Positions 7,612-17,286 of a DNA stretch of 64,000 bases are shown here, in pieces. The notes beneath the pieces were generated by a model. The model did not search any database. It was not told where the DNA came from and saw only the letters and a list, made by a program, of their open reading frames with translations. A program made the translations under genes and the position numbers. The DNA is from Solibacillus silvestris. GTDB lineage: Bacteria > Bacillota > Bacilli > Bacillales_A > Planococcaceae. Numbering within the stretch: the stretch's first letter is position 1; each line of letters begins with the position of its first letter. The stretch covers positions 3,132,501-3,196,500 of the forward strand of contig CP014609.1 in the NCBI GenBank assembly GCA_001586195.1. The letters run 5' to 3'.

Positions 7612-9255
7612 TTACTCCATTGAAACTTTATCCAATTTATCAGACCCTGTTGGATGAGGCTTGAAGTCCTTTACACCTGCTTTTGCTGCTAATAACGGTG
7701 TAGAGTGAGCAAGCGGAACCCATGGAGCATCATCATGAATGATTTCCTGTGCTTTTTTGTATAACTCATTACGCACATTTTCATCTGTTTCCGACTGTGC
7801 CTGAATTAATAGCTCATGTACTTCTTCATTTGAATAGAATGCATAGTTGTTTGAACCGATATTATCTTTGTCTAATAAAGTGTAAATGAAGTTGTCAGCA
7901 TCTCCATTGTCACCAGTCCAGCCAAGCATGAATGCATCTGCTTCACCGTTTTTCGCTTTTTCTAAATATGTTGCCCACTCAAAAGTAACGATTTTCGATG
8001 GGATTCCAACATCTTCTAAGTTTTTCTGAATAACTTCCGCCACTTTCGCTCCGTCCGGCATATATGGACGAGGAACCGGCATTGCCCATAACTCAATTTC
8101 TTTTCCGTCATAGCCAGCTTCAGCTAATAAAGATTTCGCTTTTTCCGGATCATACGGATATGGAGAAATTGCATCATTGTAGCCGCTAATTGAAGATGGC
8201 ATCGGGTTTGCCGCCACTTCTGCACGTCCTTCAAAGAACGCATCAACAATCGCCTGTTTATCGATTGCATAGTTAACTGCTTGACGTACCAGTTTGTTAT
8301 CAAACGGTGCGCGTGTATTCGTCAAACCTAAATAACCAATGTTCATTGATGGACGTTCAATCAGTTGTAAAGTAGAATCACCTTCCACTGTTTTACCGTC
8401 TGAAGGGTTAATACCATCAGCTAAATCGATATTGCCTGCCATTAATTCATTTAAACGAGCAGAGTTATCCGGAATTGAACGGAAGATAACTTTATCTAAT
8501 TTCGGTAAACCTTCTTGCCAGTAATCTTCAAACTTCTCAATCGTGATTGAGTCATTACGTTTCCAGTCTGTAAATTTAAATGGACCTGTACCTACAGGAT
8601 TGTCGCCGAATTTATCGCCTGCTGCTTCAAATGCAGTTGGCGAACCAATTCCGAACGGGCTCATCGCCAAGTTTTTAAGGAATGGTGCCTGCGGACGAGA
8701 AAGTGTGAATACAACTGTATGATCCCCTTCTGCCGTTACATCTTTAATAATATCTTCGCCCTCTGCTTTAAACATAGAGTTGAAATAGTAGAAATCTTCC
8801 TCTTTTCCACCTTTCCAGCGATTGATATTTTTAATAACCGCGTCTGCATTGAAGTCTGTGCCGTCATGGAATTTGACGCCTTCTTGAAGCTGGAATGTAT
8901 AAGTTAAACCATCTTCACTTACTTCCCATTCTTTTGCCAGTCCAGGGTTGATTGTTGTATCTTGCTCCCCAAAGTTTAGTAATGTTTCAAATACGTTTTG
9001 TGTAACTTTAAACGATTCGCCATCTGTTACGATACCTGGATCAAGTGAAACAGAATCTGCTCCACGACCAAATACTAATACTTGAGGTGTTGAAGAACTT
9101 GAATTGTCTGTCGTATTGCTGTCTGTATTTGTACTTGAATCGTTATTTGTTTCTGATGATGACGTTTCTGCATCGTCAGCACCACAAGCAGCTAAAAATA
9201 ATGACATTATTAATAGCATCATTAGACTTACTAAATACAATTTACCTTTCCTCAA
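7612..9255 (-). CDS. peptide ABC transporter substrate-binding lipoprotein
   Basis: Family 5 extracellular solute-binding protein, 547 aa. A signal peptide ends in a lipobox (FLAAC, lipidated Cys24), followed by a Ser/Thr/Asn-rich linker (about 25-57) and the SBP_bac_5 fold. Motifs DSVSLDPG and WTGDNGDADNF resemble the DppA group, so dipeptides or short peptides (possibly glutathione) are the likely ligands; this is family inference. It lies centrally in the operon, between the ATPase and permease genes. The start follows the terminator-free end of the upstream ATPase gene. Confidence 0.92.
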   Translation of the reverse strand: MRKGKLYLVSLMMLLIMSLFLAACGADDAETSSSETNNDSSTNTDSNTTDNSSSSTPQVLVFGRGADSVSLDPGIVTDGESFKVTQNVFETLLNFGEQDTTINPGLAKEWEVSEDGLTYTFQLQEGVKFHDGTDFNADAVIKNINRWKGGKEEDFYYFNSMFKAEGEDIIKDVTAEGDHTVVFTLSRPQAPFLKNLAMSPFGIGSPTAFEAAGDKFGDNPVGTGPFKFTDWKRNDSITIEKFEDYWQEGLPKLDKVIFRSIPDNSARLNELMAGNIDLADGINPSDGKTVEGDSTLQLIERPSMNIGYLGLTNTRAPFDNKLVRQAVNYAIDKQAIVDAFFEGRAEVAANPMPSSISGYNDAISPYPYDPEKAKSLLAEAGYDGKEIELWAMPVPRPYMPDGAKVAEVIQKNLEDVGIPSKIVTFEWATYLEKAKNGEADAFMLGWTGDNGDADNFIYTLLDKDNIGSNNYAFYSNEEVHELLIQAQSETDENVRNELYKKAQEIIHDDAPWVPLAHSTPLLAAKAGVKDFKPHPTGSDKLDKVSME

Positions 9256-9287
9256 TAAAAAAACCCCCTAGACTTTTTAATCTATTA

Positions 9288-10265
9288 TCATTGCGGCGTT
9301 TCATATAAATGACACGCAACAGAATGACCTGGTTTAACTTGCTGGAGCATCGGAATTTCTTGTTTGCACTTATCCATCGCAAAAGGACAGCGTGTATGGA
9401 ATGTGCATCCTGTCGGCGGATTTGACGGACTCGGTATATCACCTTTCAGCAATAGCTGTTCCCGTTCAAACTGCGGATCCGGAATTGGTACAGCCGATAA
9501 TAGTGCCTGTGTATAAGGATGTAATGGCTCATGATATAACGATTCGCTTTCCGCAATTTCGACAAGCCTCCCTAAGTACATCACGCCTACTCGGTCACTA
9601 ATATGTCGCACAACCCCTAAATCATGTGCAATAAATATATATGTCAGTTTCAAATCTTCCTGCAATCGCTGCATTAAATTTAAAACTTGTGCCTGAATGG
9701 ATACGTCCAGTGCAGATACCGGTTCATCTGCAATAATCAGTTTCGGATTAGTCATTAAGGCTCTAGCGATACCGATTCGCTGTCTTTGTCCGCCGCTAAA
9801 CTGGTGAGGATAACGCTTCGCATGATAGGAGCTTAAACCGACGATTTCCAAGTATTCATGGACTTTCTTTTTTCGTTCCTTCGCATTCCCAATTCCGTGG
9901 ACAATTAACGGTTCCTCTAAAATTTTTTCAACTGTATGTCTTGGATTTAATGAGGCATACGGGTCCTGAAATACCATTTGAATCTCTCGTCGAACTTTTC
10001 GCATTTGCTCGCTGTTTAACTCAGTGAGCTCAATGCCATCAAATGTCACCTGGCCATCTGTAGGTTCATGCAATCGCATAATCGCCCGGCCAGTAGTAGA
10101 TTTCCCGCAGCCGGATTCTCCGACAATACCTAATGTTTCCCCTTCATAAAGCTCAAACGATATATCATCGACCGCCTTTACATCACCGACATGGCGTGCA
10201 AACATCCCATGTCGAATCGGAAAATATTTTTTTAGGTTGTCAACTTTCAGCAGCACTTTCGACAT
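9288..10265 (-). CDS. peptide ABC transporter ATPase (DppF/AppF type)
   Basis: Nucleotide-binding subunit, 325 aa. Walker A is GESGCGKST, signature [10 protein letters not shown], Walker B LIIADEP, and the carboxy-terminal oligopeptide-transporter domain carries the cysteine set [14 protein letters not shown], which in this family can bind an iron-sulphur cluster. GGGGGAG lies 6 nt before ATG 10265; the start overlaps the upstream ATPase gene by 26 nt, showing translational coupling. A longer frame reaching 10331 lacks its own ribosome site. Confidence 0.92.
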   Translation of the reverse strand: MSKVLLKVDNLKKYFPIRHGMFARHVGDVKAVDDISFELYEGETLGIVGESGCGKSTTGRAIMRLHEPTDGQVTFDGIELTELNSEQMRKVRREIQMVFQDPYASLNPRHTVEKILEEPLIVHGIGNAKERKKKVHEYLEIVGLSSYHAKRYPHQFSGGQRQRIGIARALMTNPKLIIADEPVSALDVSIQAQVLNLMQRLQEDLKLTYIFIAHDLGVVRHISDRVGVMYLGRLVEIAESESLYHEPLHPYTQALLSAVPIPDPQFEREQLLLKGDIPSPSNPPTGCTFHTRCPFAMDKCKQEIPMLQQVKPGHSVACHLYETPQ

Positions 10266-11259
10266 GTGTAACTCCCCCTTCTTCCATATCCAATAAGAAA
10301 CATCTTGCTTTATGTGTACCGGATGATTCATATAGCGGAGGATTATTTGTTAAACAACGGTCGAATGCGTATTCACATCGTGCTGCAAAACGGCAGCCTT
10401 CCAAAATGGAACCCGGTTTCGGAACATTCCCAGGAATTGAATAAAGCGTATCCTTTTTATAACGCATATCGGGTACAGACTGGATGAGTCCTTTCGTATA
10501 AGGATGCTGCGGGTTTTTAAATATTTCATTGACCGGCGCTTCTTCAACGATTTGTCCTGCGTACATGACAATGACGCGCTCACAGGTTTCCGCAACAACA
10601 CCTAAATCATGTGTAATGAGTAAAACAGCAGTGTTCAGCCTTTCATTTAAATCCCGCATTAACTTTAATATTTGGGCTTGGATTGTAACATCGAGGGCTG
10701 TTGTCGGTTCATCGGCGATAAGAACTTTTGGATTACATACAAGGGCCATTGCAATCATTACACGTTGCCGCATTCCTCCTGATAGCTGATGAGGATAATC
10801 TTTAAGCAACTGTTCCGCGCGCGGCAAGCCGACCAACTTCATGATTTCCACCGCTCGTGCACTTGCTTCTTTTTTCGACCATTTTGGATGGTGGATTCGG
10901 ATTGCTTCGATCAATTGATTCCCGATTGTAAACAAAGGATTTAGCGAAGTCATCGGTTCCTGGAAGATCATCGCGATTTCATTGCCTCGAATTTTGCGCA
11001 TTTGCTTATCTGAAAGCTTCGAAATGTCTTGCCCTTTCAATAAAATTTCTCCATTTGTTATTTTTCCGGGAGGACTCGGTACCAGCCCCATAATAGAGAG
11101 GGAAGTAACACTTTTACCACAGCCAGATTCCCCTACGATAGCGAGAATTTCCCCTTCATGAATTGAAAAGCTTATCCGATCGACAGCTGCAACCTTTCCA
11201 CTGTCTGAAAAAAATGTCGTTTCTAACTCTCTCACTTCAAGCACAGCTTTTCGACTCAT
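10240..11259 (-). CDS. peptide ABC transporter ATPase (DppD/AppD type)
   Basis: First gene of the operon, 339 aa. Walker [10 protein letters not shown], signature LSGGMRQRVMIA, Walker B VLIADEP, H-loop THD, and a carboxy-terminal cysteine motif (CRFAARCEYAFDRC). It forms the heterodimeric motor with the downstream ATPase. The control region upstream has an extended -10 (TG-T-TATAAT, 11307-11312) and a CodY-like box at 11271-11285, which fits nutritional control of peptide uptake. Confidence 0.92.
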   Translation of the reverse strand: MSRKAVLEVRELETTFFSDSGKVAAVDRISFSIHEGEILAIVGESGCGKSVTSLSIMGLVPSPPGKITNGEILLKGQDISKLSDKQMRKIRGNEIAMIFQEPMTSLNPLFTIGNQLIEAIRIHHPKWSKKEASARAVEIMKLVGLPRAEQLLKDYPHQLSGGMRQRVMIAMALVCNPKVLIADEPTTALDVTIQAQILKLMRDLNERLNTAVLLITHDLGVVAETCERVIVMYAGQIVEEAPVNEIFKNPQHPYTKGLIQSVPDMRYKKDTLYSIPGNVPKPGSILEGCRFAARCEYAFDRCLTNNPPLYESSGTHKARCFLLDMEEGGVTHVESAAES

Positions 11260-11270
11260 TTAAACACCTC

Positions 11271-11285
11271 AGTTTTCTGAAGATT
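11271..11285. promoter_or_regulatory. CodY-like box of the peptide transporter operon
   Basis: AGTTTTCTGAAGATT matches the CodY consensus AATTTTCWGAAAATT at 13 of 15 positions. It lies between the probable -10 (11307-11312) and the first gene, a repressing position. CodY control of dpp and app operons is known in B. subtilis. Confidence 0.6.
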
Positions 11286-11365
11286 AAAAGTATTTGAAAA
11301 TATGATATTATAACATCTACTAATTTACAACATTATCGTAAAAAAATGTATTTTAAAATATACAT

Positions 11366-11405
11366 AAAAAAAAGTGACCATGCTGATTTTTTTCAACATA
11401 GTCAC
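11366..11405 (-). terminator. terminator of the ABC exporter gene
   Basis: On the minus strand GTGACTATGTTGA pairs with TCAGCATGGTCAC (13 pairs, two G-U) and is followed by eight T. Confidence 0.85.
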
Positions 11406-11411
11406 TCAAAT

Positions 11412-13157
11412 TTAATCTAATTTTTGTACTTGGAATAAGTTATAATATGCTCCTTGTTGCTCCATTAGTCGTTGATGTGTGCCGGATTCTACAACTTCAC
11501 CGTGTTCGATAACGAAAATGTTGTCGGCATGGGTAATTGTGGACAGTCGGTGAGCGATAATAATGGTTGTCCGCTCGTGCGCTAAACGGTCAAGCGAGTC
11601 TTGGATAAGTGCTTCACTTTCCAAGTCGAGTGCAGAAGTCGCCTCATCCAATACAAGAATTGGGGGATTTTTAAGAAATACTCGTGCGATTGCCACACGC
11701 TGCTTCTGCCCGCCTGAAAGTTTGACGCCTCGTTCTCCCACTTTCGTGTCATAGCCTTCCGGTAAACCCATAATAAAGTCATGGGCATTCGCCGCTTTGG
11801 CAGCAGCAACTATTTCCTCATCCGTCGCATTCGGATTCCCCATTAAAATATTCTGCTTCACTGAATCGCTAAACAAAATATTATCCTGTAATACTATCCC
11901 GATTTGCGAGCGTAATGATTCAATCGTAACATCTTTAACGTTTTGATCATCAATTTTCACCGCTCCCTCCGTCACATCATAGAAGCGCGGAATTAAGCTG
12001 ACGATTGTCGATTTCCCCCCGCCGCTCATACCTACAAAGGCAACAGTTTGTCCAGGTTCAATCGTGAAATCAACTTTATTTAAAATTGTATTTCCACCTT
12101 TATCATACTTGAATGTAACTCGGTCAAATTGAAGCTTCCCTTTTGCTGCGGGTAACACCATCGCGTCAGGTTTATTTTGAACTTCATATTTTTCATCCAT
12201 CAGTTCAAACATTCGGTCCATTGACGCAATTGACTGAGTCAATGTTGTCGATGAGCTTACCAATCGGCGAAGCGGTCCATATAAGCGTTCAATATAGGCA
12301 TAAAATGCAACAAGTACACCGATGGATAAGTCACCTTGTAAAAATTGATAACCTGCATAGCCAATTACGATCAGCGGCGCCATATCCGTAATAGTATTAA
12401 CTACAGCAAAAGATTTGGCGTTCCAGCGTGAATGGTCCAATGCTTTATTAAGAAATTCTCCATTCGTTTCATCGAAAATTTTCTGCTCATGCTTTTCCAA
12501 TGTAAAACTTTTAATAATGCTCATACCGGCAACACGCTCGTGCAGATAACTTTGAACACCAGCCAGAGCCTGTGACCGTTCCTTCGTTAAACTTCGTAGT
12601 CGCCCGAAGAAATACTTTACACTAAATGCGTAAAATGGCAGAGCAATAAGCGAAACAAGCGTCAGCTTCACATCCATCGCAAACATGACGGCAATCACGA
12701 TTAAAATCGTCGCTAAATCCAGCCATAAGTTCATCAATCCTGTCATAACAAAGTTCTTCGTCTGCTCAACATCATTGATGACACGCGAAATTACTTCTCC
12801 AGCTCGGGTATTCGCATAATACTTTAAGCTTAATTTTTGCAAGTGCCCATACAATTCTTTTCGTATATCAAATAAAATATTGTTACTCAAGTTTTGTGCA
12901 AAGTATTGGCGGTAATATTCGATTGGTGGACGAATAACAAAAAACAGTACAAGTGCAATTCCGATCCATGTAAATAATTGCTTTGTCTTCTCCTCTGTAG
13001 TCATGCCATCTTTCAACAATATATCATCAATAATTATTTGCAGGAGCCACGGTAAAAATAACGGAATCGCAAATTTTAATATGCCGATTACGATTGTTAA
13101 AAATAAAAGCATTTTATACGGCTTGACGAACCGCATATAACGTTTAATACTATCCAA
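11412..13157 (-). CDS. ygaD: ABC exporter, fused permease-ATPase (YgaD-like)
   Basis: Half-transporter of the MsbA/BmrA type, 581 aa, probably a homodimeric drug or lipid exporter. Six membrane helices occupy about residues 15-310, then an ATPase domain with Walker [10 protein letters not shown], signature [12 protein letters not shown], Walker [13 protein letters not shown] and switch His AHR. Start choice: the first possible codon is GTG at 13169, only 2 nt from GAGGGG; TTG at 13157 gives an amino end that aligns with B. subtilis YgaD (SIxRYMxFVKPYK). Position next to ntdP keeps Bacillus synteny. Confidence 0.9.
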   Translation of the reverse strand: MDSIKRYMRFVKPYKMLLFLTIVIGILKFAIPLFLPWLLQIIIDDILLKDGMTTEEKTKQLFTWIGIALVLFFVIRPPIEYYRQYFAQNLSNNILFDIRKELYGHLQKLSLKYYANTRAGEVISRVINDVEQTKNFVMTGLMNLWLDLATILIVIAVMFAMDVKLTLVSLIALPFYAFSVKYFFGRLRSLTKERSQALAGVQSYLHERVAGMSIIKSFTLEKHEQKIFDETNGEFLNKALDHSRWNAKSFAVVNTITDMAPLIVIGYAGYQFLQGDLSIGVLVAFYAYIERLYGPLRRLVSSSTTLTQSIASMDRMFELMDEKYEVQNKPDAMVLPAAKGKLQFDRVTFKYDKGGNTILNKVDFTIEPGQTVAFVGMSGGGKSTIVSLIPRFYDVTEGAVKIDDQNVKDVTIESLRSQIGIVLQDNILFSDSVKQNILMGNPNATDEEIVAAAKAANAHDFIMGLPEGYDTKVGERGVKLSGGQKQRVAIARVFLKNPPILVLDEATSALDLESEALIQDSLDRLAHERTTIIIAHRLSTITHADNIFVIEHGEVVESGTHQRLMEQQGAYYNLFQVQKLD

Positions 13158-13249
13158 TGCAAAAAACACTTCCCCTCAGAAATTTTGCAACAGCAATTAT
13201 CATATCATAATTCCCCATTTAACATTTACACATGTACTTTACCCAAAAG

Positions 13250-13283
13250 AAAAACACAAGCAACCTAAAAAGCTGCTTGTGTC
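13250..13283 (-). terminator. terminator of ntdP
   Basis: ACACAAGCAGC pairs with GTTGCTTGTGT in the minus transcript, followed by a T run. Confidence 0.85.
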
Positions 13284-13286
13284 CCA

Positions 13287-13835
13287 CTACTCTTTATTTG
13301 CCTGAATTTCACTCAATAAGATATAACGATTCGTCCAAGACTCTATGAAATCCTGAGCGAATGGTCCACGGCGTTGTTCAATCCAGCTTACCAATGTTTT
13401 AACATTACGCTGTAAAATTTTATCTATGACTTCGGGATAATTCATTTCCAACCTGTGCTGCTCATATTCATCTTCATCCAATAATGCATGACTCATATCA
13501 GGAAACACCTTTACGTCCAAATCATAGTCAATATATTTTAAGCAATTGTTATCAAACACAAACGGTGAACTGATGTTGCAATAGTAGTACACGCCGTCGT
13601 CCCGCAGCATACAAATAATATTGAACCAATGCTCTGCATGAAAGTAACAAATCGAGGGCTCACGTGTCAGCCAAGTGCGACCATCTGATTCCGTAACAAG
13701 TGTTTTTTCATTCGCACCGATAATAATATTTTTCGTTGCTTTTAATACCATCGTTTCTTGCCAGACACGGTGGATATTACCATTGTGCTTATAACTATGT
13801 ATTTGGATTTTTTCTCCTTCAACCGGTAATGCCAT
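13287..13835 (-). CDS. ntdP: nucleoside tri-/diphosphate phosphatase NtdP (DUF402, YgaC)
   Basis: A 182-residue DUF402/UPF0374 protein, orthologue of B. subtilis YgaC and of the staphylococcal nucleotide phosphatase. The amino end [19 protein letters not shown], the [12 protein letters not shown] block and the acidic [13 protein letters not shown] metal-site segment are all present. Two adjacent ATGs (13838, 13835) follow AAGGTGG; the second has the better spacing. It is separated from the exporter by its own terminator. Confidence 0.9.
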   Translation of the reverse strand: MALPVEGEKIQIHSYKHNGNIHRVWQETMVLKATKNIIIGANEKTLVTESDGRTWLTREPSICYFHAEHWFNIICMLRDDGVYYYCNISSPFVFDNNCLKYIDYDLDVKVFPDMSHALLDEDEYEQHRLEMNYPEVIDKILQRNVKTLVSWIEQRRGPFAQDFIESWTNRYILLSEIQANKE

Positions 13836-13838
13836 CAT

Positions 13839-14040
13839 AAAGCCCACCTTTTCGTCTCAGCTAAAAATTCTAGCAGTCTTTATTGTATTATAACAATGCT
13901 TTGGCAAAACTTGTAGTTCGAATACAATTATTTTCAATTTTGCGTGAAAATTATTACGATGCCTTAATGTTGCACGTTTTAAACAAAGAATTAATTAGTA
14001 GTATGTGACACTTCTTTTATAACTTCCCCGCTCTTTCATT
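13839..14040. other. intergenic region, no gene seen
   Basis: About 200 bp of AT-rich sequence between the ntdP start and the spore-protein terminator. In B. subtilis ygaB lies here; no equivalent reading frame is present. It should hold the ntdP promoter, but I cannot point to a convincing one. Confidence 0.5.
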
Positions 14041-14051
14041 TTAAAACAAAA

Positions 14052-14089
14052 AAAGATGCTCTGAAAGTTTGCACTTTCAGAACATCTTT
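14052..14089 (-). terminator. terminator of the sspE-like gene
   Basis: A stem of about 17 pairs (AAAGATG..CTGAAAG with its complement) around a short loop, followed by a T run on the minus strand. Confidence 0.85.
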
Positions 14090-14099
14090 CTACACTTCA

Positions 14100-14387
14100 T
14101 TAGAAGTTATTATTGTTACGTTTCGCGAATTGTGCGTTACGCTGCTCTTGTTCACGTTGTTGTTTTTGGTTTTGTTGTTGAACCTCGTTGAAATTTTCGT
14201 CTTGGCCGAATTCTTCAAGGTTGTTTTGTCGGTTATTGTTTTGACGGTTATTCTGGTTTTGGTTTTGATTTTGCTGGTTGAAATCGTTGAAGTTTAGGTC
14301 TTGACCAAACTCTTCACGGTTGTTTTGTTGGTTGTTACGTTGGTTTTGGTTTTGTTGTTTGTTGCGGTTTTGTTCATTGCGACTCAT
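14100..14387 (-). CDS. candidate gamma-type small acid-soluble spore protein
   Basis: A 95-residue protein made largely of Asn, Gln and Arg, with no hydrophobic core. It has two internal repeats: REEFGQDLNF (about 24-33) and LEEFGQDENF (about 58-67). Gamma-type SASP (SspE) also contain repeated Gln/Asn-rich units with a germination-protease site around TEFAS; EEF-G-Q here would be a divergent form. Support: it occupies the sspE position between mutY and ntdP, has a strong GGAGGTGA site, and a sigma-G-like promoter (14410-14440). Sequence similarity alone is weak because of composition. Confidence 0.65.
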   Translation of the reverse strand: MSRNEQNRNKQQNQNQRNNQQNNREEFGQDLNFNDFNQQNQNQNQNNRQNNNRQNNLEEFGQDENFNEVQQQNQKQQREQEQRNAQFAKRNNNNF

Positions 14388-14409
14388 TTTTTGTCACCTC
14401 CATGACCAT

Positions 14410-14440
14410 TATTGTGGTCTGGTGGCAAATTAATTATGCA
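14410..14440 (-). promoter_or_regulatory. candidate sigma-G promoter of the sspE-like gene
   Basis: Minus strand TGCATA - 18 nt - CACAATA fits the sigma-G pattern gHATR - 17/18 - CATnnTA with one mismatch in the -10. The -35 overlaps the last bases of mutY. Confidence 0.5.
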
Positions 14441-15492
14441 TTTATTTTCCCCCATATTTTTAACATCGGCACAGGCATTGGTAAATTGGCAATTTGCTCT
14501 TTTGTAAAGTATGCTGTATTTTCCGGATTTGCATTCGTTTCAACTGCATCGACCAAATAGCTGTCAATATGCCATTTCAAGTGAGAAAAAACATGGCTGA
14601 AACTTAAAATTGTTTCCTTAGAATTGTGCTCCAAAGTAACGTTATATTGTTTTTGCACTTTGGTTAAACTATTTTCATCTGCCTGGCGTTCAATCATAAT
14701 AAACTGCCACATATTCGCGAGAAGACCTGCATCCGGTCGTTTTTCCATTAAAAAACGTCCTTGCTGATCACGGATAATATAAACATCATATTCGATATTT
14801 TTTGTTTTTAACTTTTTGGTTTTAACCGGTAAGCTGGATGGATCACCTTCATGGAAAGCCGTGCAGTAATCACGCACTGGGCATAATAAGCACTTTGGTG
14901 AAGTTGGTGTACAAATTAACGCACCTAGCTCCATCAGTCCTTGATTAAATGCAGATGCATTTTCATGATCAATCAGCTCTGTTACCGCTTGTTCAAAAAC
15001 TTTCTTTGTTTTTGGCAAAGCGATATCGGCATCAATATTTAATACGCGACTTAAAACACGCATGACATTTCCATCTACAGCATGCTCCGGCTTCCCGTAA
15101 GCAATACTTAATATTGCACCTGCAGTATAAGGTCCAACACCTTTTAGCTTTGAAATATCAACGCGGTTATCCGGCACTTTTCCGCCGTACACCTCGACTA
15201 CTTCTCGGACACCTGCTTGTAAATTACGTACACGGGAATAATATCCTAGACCTTCCCACATTTTAAGCAGCTCTTCTTCCGGTGAATAGGCTAAGCTTTC
15301 CGCTGTCGGGTATTTTTCGATAAAACGGTTGTAATATGGGATGACTGTATCAACTCTTGTTTGCTGCAGCATGACTTCAGACACCCAAATTTGATAGGGT
15401 TCTTTCGTACGACGCCAAGGCAAATCTCGTTGCTCTTCCAAAAACCATTGCACTAATGCTTGGCGAAACTGTTTTGTATATTGATAGTTCAC
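14434..15492 (-). CDS. mutY: A/G-specific adenine DNA glycosylase MutY
   Basis: Base-excision repair enzyme removing adenine opposite 8-oxoguanine, 352 aa. The catalytic Glu is in WVSEVMLQQT, the helix-hairpin-helix is LKGVGPYTAGAI, the catalytic Asp is in HAVDGNVMRV, and the 4Fe-4S cluster cysteines follow C-x6-C-x2-C-x5-C. The carboxy-terminal third is the NUDIX-like 8-oxoG recognition domain. TGGAGG lies 5 nt before GTG 15492; an earlier TTG at 15504 overlaps that site and is unlikely. Divergent from yfhP as in Bacillus. Confidence 0.95.
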   Translation of the reverse strand: MNYQYTKQFRQALVQWFLEEQRDLPWRRTKEPYQIWVSEVMLQQTRVDTVIPYYNRFIEKYPTAESLAYSPEEELLKMWEGLGYYSRVRNLQAGVREVVEVYGGKVPDNRVDISKLKGVGPYTAGAILSIAYGKPEHAVDGNVMRVLSRVLNIDADIALPKTKKVFEQAVTELIDHENASAFNQGLMELGALICTPTSPKCLLCPVRDYCTAFHEGDPSSLPVKTKKLKTKNIEYDVYIIRDQQGRFLMEKRPDAGLLANMWQFIMIERQADENSLTKVQKQYNVTLEHNSKETILSFSHVFSHLKWHIDSYLVDAVETNANPENTAYFTKEQIANLPMPVPMLKIWGKINA

Positions 15493-15606
15493 ATTGTCCT
15501 CCAAAAATTCGATTTTATTTCCTTAAAAAAGGGTATATTATAATGTGGATACGATTGCTAAATTTTTCCGTTCTCGAACGGTTTTAAGATCGAGGGGTTG
15601 ATACAT

Positions 15607-16596
15607 TTGGATTCTGGCACACATTTCGTCATGGGGATTGCTATCGGAGGCCTAGCACTTGTAGACCCGACTGTCGCAAGTCATTCTATGACCTTTACGG
15701 CTGTAATGGCAGGAACGATTATCGGACAACAGGCACCGGATATTGATACGGTTTTAAAACTTCGTAATAATGCGGTTTATATACGCCATCACCGAGGGAT
15801 TACACATTCAATACCAGCCGTTTTACTATGGCCTCTATTAATAATAGGTATTCTCGCCCTTATTTTACCTGATGTCCATCTGTTCAATGTTTGGCTATGG
15901 ACTCAAATCGCCGTATTTTTACATGTTTTTGTAGATATTTTTAATGCATACGGCACACAGGCATTGCGCCCTTTTTCAAAAAAGTGGGTTGCACTCGGTG
16001 TTATTAATACATTCGATCCATTAATATTTACGATGCACTGTATTGGTATTTTACTTTGGTTATTAGGGACGGAACCCGTCTTCACATTTACGGTCATGTA
16101 TATCATTATTTTCTTCTATTATATTTTACGTTTTGCTCTTCAAAAGGCGGTTAAAACTGCTGTCCATCATGAATTGCAGGACGAAGAGTTTGTAATTGTC
16201 GCTCCGACAATGCGCTTTTTCCATTGGAAAGTTGCCGCTAAATCTAAAACGCATTTCTATGTTGGCCGTGCCTATCGCAGATCTGTCAATATTTACGATA
16301 AGTTCGAGATTGAACCTATCCCAAAAACAGAACTCGTTGAAAAAGCGTTAAAAGATCCAAATTTAGATGCCTTTTTATCGTTTTCACCACTTTACCGGTG
16401 GGAAATTTCAGAGCTTGAAAGCGGCGTGACAGAACTGCGTTTAATCGATTTACGCTACCGAAGTAATGATCGCTATCCATTCGTTGCAGTCGCCCATTTA
16501 GATGAAGAGCTTAACATTGTCAATTCTTATACCGGCTGGATTTTTACAGAAGAAAAATTGCAGAAACGACTGCAAATAGGAGCCGGTAATGACTAA
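15607..16596 (+). CDS. yfhP: membrane-bound metal-dependent hydrolase family protein (YfhP)
   Basis: A 329-residue protein of the YdjM/YfhP group. The amino half has several membrane helices and the family histidines: an early His, QQAPDID, and IRHHRGITHS near residue 60, which look like a metal site. The carboxy half (about 195-329) is soluble. Its hydrolase activity is predicted, not shown; B. subtilis YfhP is described as a negative regulator of the yfhQ/sspE locus. GAGGGG lies 9 nt before TTG 15607, giving MDSGTHFVMG; a TTG 9 nt upstream overlaps the ribosome site. Confidence 0.85.
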   Translation: MDSGTHFVMGIAIGGLALVDPTVASHSMTFTAVMAGTIIGQQAPDIDTVLKLRNNAVYIRHHRGITHSIPAVLLWPLLIIGILALILPDVHLFNVWLWTQIAVFLHVFVDIFNAYGTQALRPFSKKWVALGVINTFDPLIFTMHCIGILLWLLGTEPVFTFTVMYIIIFFYYILRFALQKAVKTAVHHELQDEEFVIVAPTMRFFHWKVAAKSKTHFYVGRAYRRSVNIYDKFEIEPIPKTELVEKALKDPNLDAFLSFSPLYRWEISELESGVTELRLIDLRYRSNDRYPFVAVAHLDEELNIVNSYTGWIFTEEKLQKRLQIGAGND

Positions 16597-16608
16597 ATAA
16601 AAAGACGG

Positions 16609-16637
16609 AAAACCACCAGCCACAACTGGTGGTTTTA
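16609..16637 (+). terminator. terminator of yfhP
   Basis: AAAACCACCAG pairs with CTGGTGGTTTT around a 6-nt loop, 12 nt after the stop; near-symmetrical A/T flanks could serve both strands. Confidence 0.75.
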
Positions 16638-16685
16638 TGCTGCAATCAGCTGTAAATAAAAAAATTACACTAAAGCTGATTGGTT

Positions 16686-16955
16686 TTAATTTAACGTATC
16701 ATCACTGTCATTTAATAAATGCGCATATTTCGGATTTTGTGCCGCAAATAAATGAAGCTTATCCCCATAGCTTTCAATTAACTGACTAACTAATTTAGCT
16801 GTATATTCGGCACCGCGGTAATCCGCCCCTGCCTTGGCAGATGTAGACTCGAAATCGCTGCATAATAATTCCACCCATGTACGGGCACGACCTGCCGGTA
16901 ATTTAGGATTTTTCGCTAATAATTGTTCTGTTAATCTTTGATATAATTCTTCCAT
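16686..16955 (-). CDS. yfhJ: YfhJ family (WVELL domain) small protein
   Basis: An 89-residue soluble protein with the diagnostic RTWVELLCSDFEST block (about residues 25-38) that names the WVELL family. Function unknown. It starts 1 nt after the yfhH stop, in the recX-yfhH-yfhJ order of Bacillus, and is probably co-transcribed with them. Ribosome site GAAGGGAAGT lies upstream, inside the end of yfhH. Confidence 0.88.
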   Translation of the reverse strand: MEELYQRLTEQLLAKNPKLPAGRARTWVELLCSDFESTSAKAGADYRGAEYTAKLVSQLIESYGDKLHLFAAQNPKYAHLLNDSDDTLN

Positions 16956-16956
16956 G

Positions 16957-17286
16957 CTACTTCCCTTCTTTCATAGGACGTAAAATAGAAACAGGTAATG
17001 CTTCTTCAAAACGTTCCGAACCTAATCGGTGTCCCCATGCAAAGCGACCTTTTAAATAATCTACTTGGAAAAACTCACCCGGCGATCCATTTAGACGATA
17101 GATTTCGCCCGGAATAATTGTTGAAAGATCAACTAAATATGCCTCTGCCAGTAATGCTTTACGCTCATAAACTGCATATTCATTAACAATCCCCAATTGC
17201 TCTGCTTTTCTCGCACGTTCACGTAAATTCGCAATTTCCTGACGCAATTCCGGTTCAGACATTGCACTATATGTTAATTCATTCAT
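16957..17286 (-). CDS. yfhH: YfhH family (DUF1811) protein
   Basis: A 109-residue protein: an amino-terminal helical hairpin (about 8-55) with ELRQEIANLRERARKAEQLG, then a small beta domain ending in FAWGHRLGSERFEEALP. It matches the DUF1811/YfhH family of unknown function. The ATG at 17286 overlaps the recX stop by a few bases; AAGGAG lies 10 nt upstream. A longer frame to 17319 would lie inside recX and lacks a ribosome site. Confidence 0.88.
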   Translation of the reverse strand: MNELTYSAMSEPELRQEIANLRERARKAEQLGIVNEYAVYERKALLAEAYLVDLSTIIPGEIYRLNGSPGEFFQVDYLKGRFAWGHRLGSERFEEALPVSILRPMKEGK

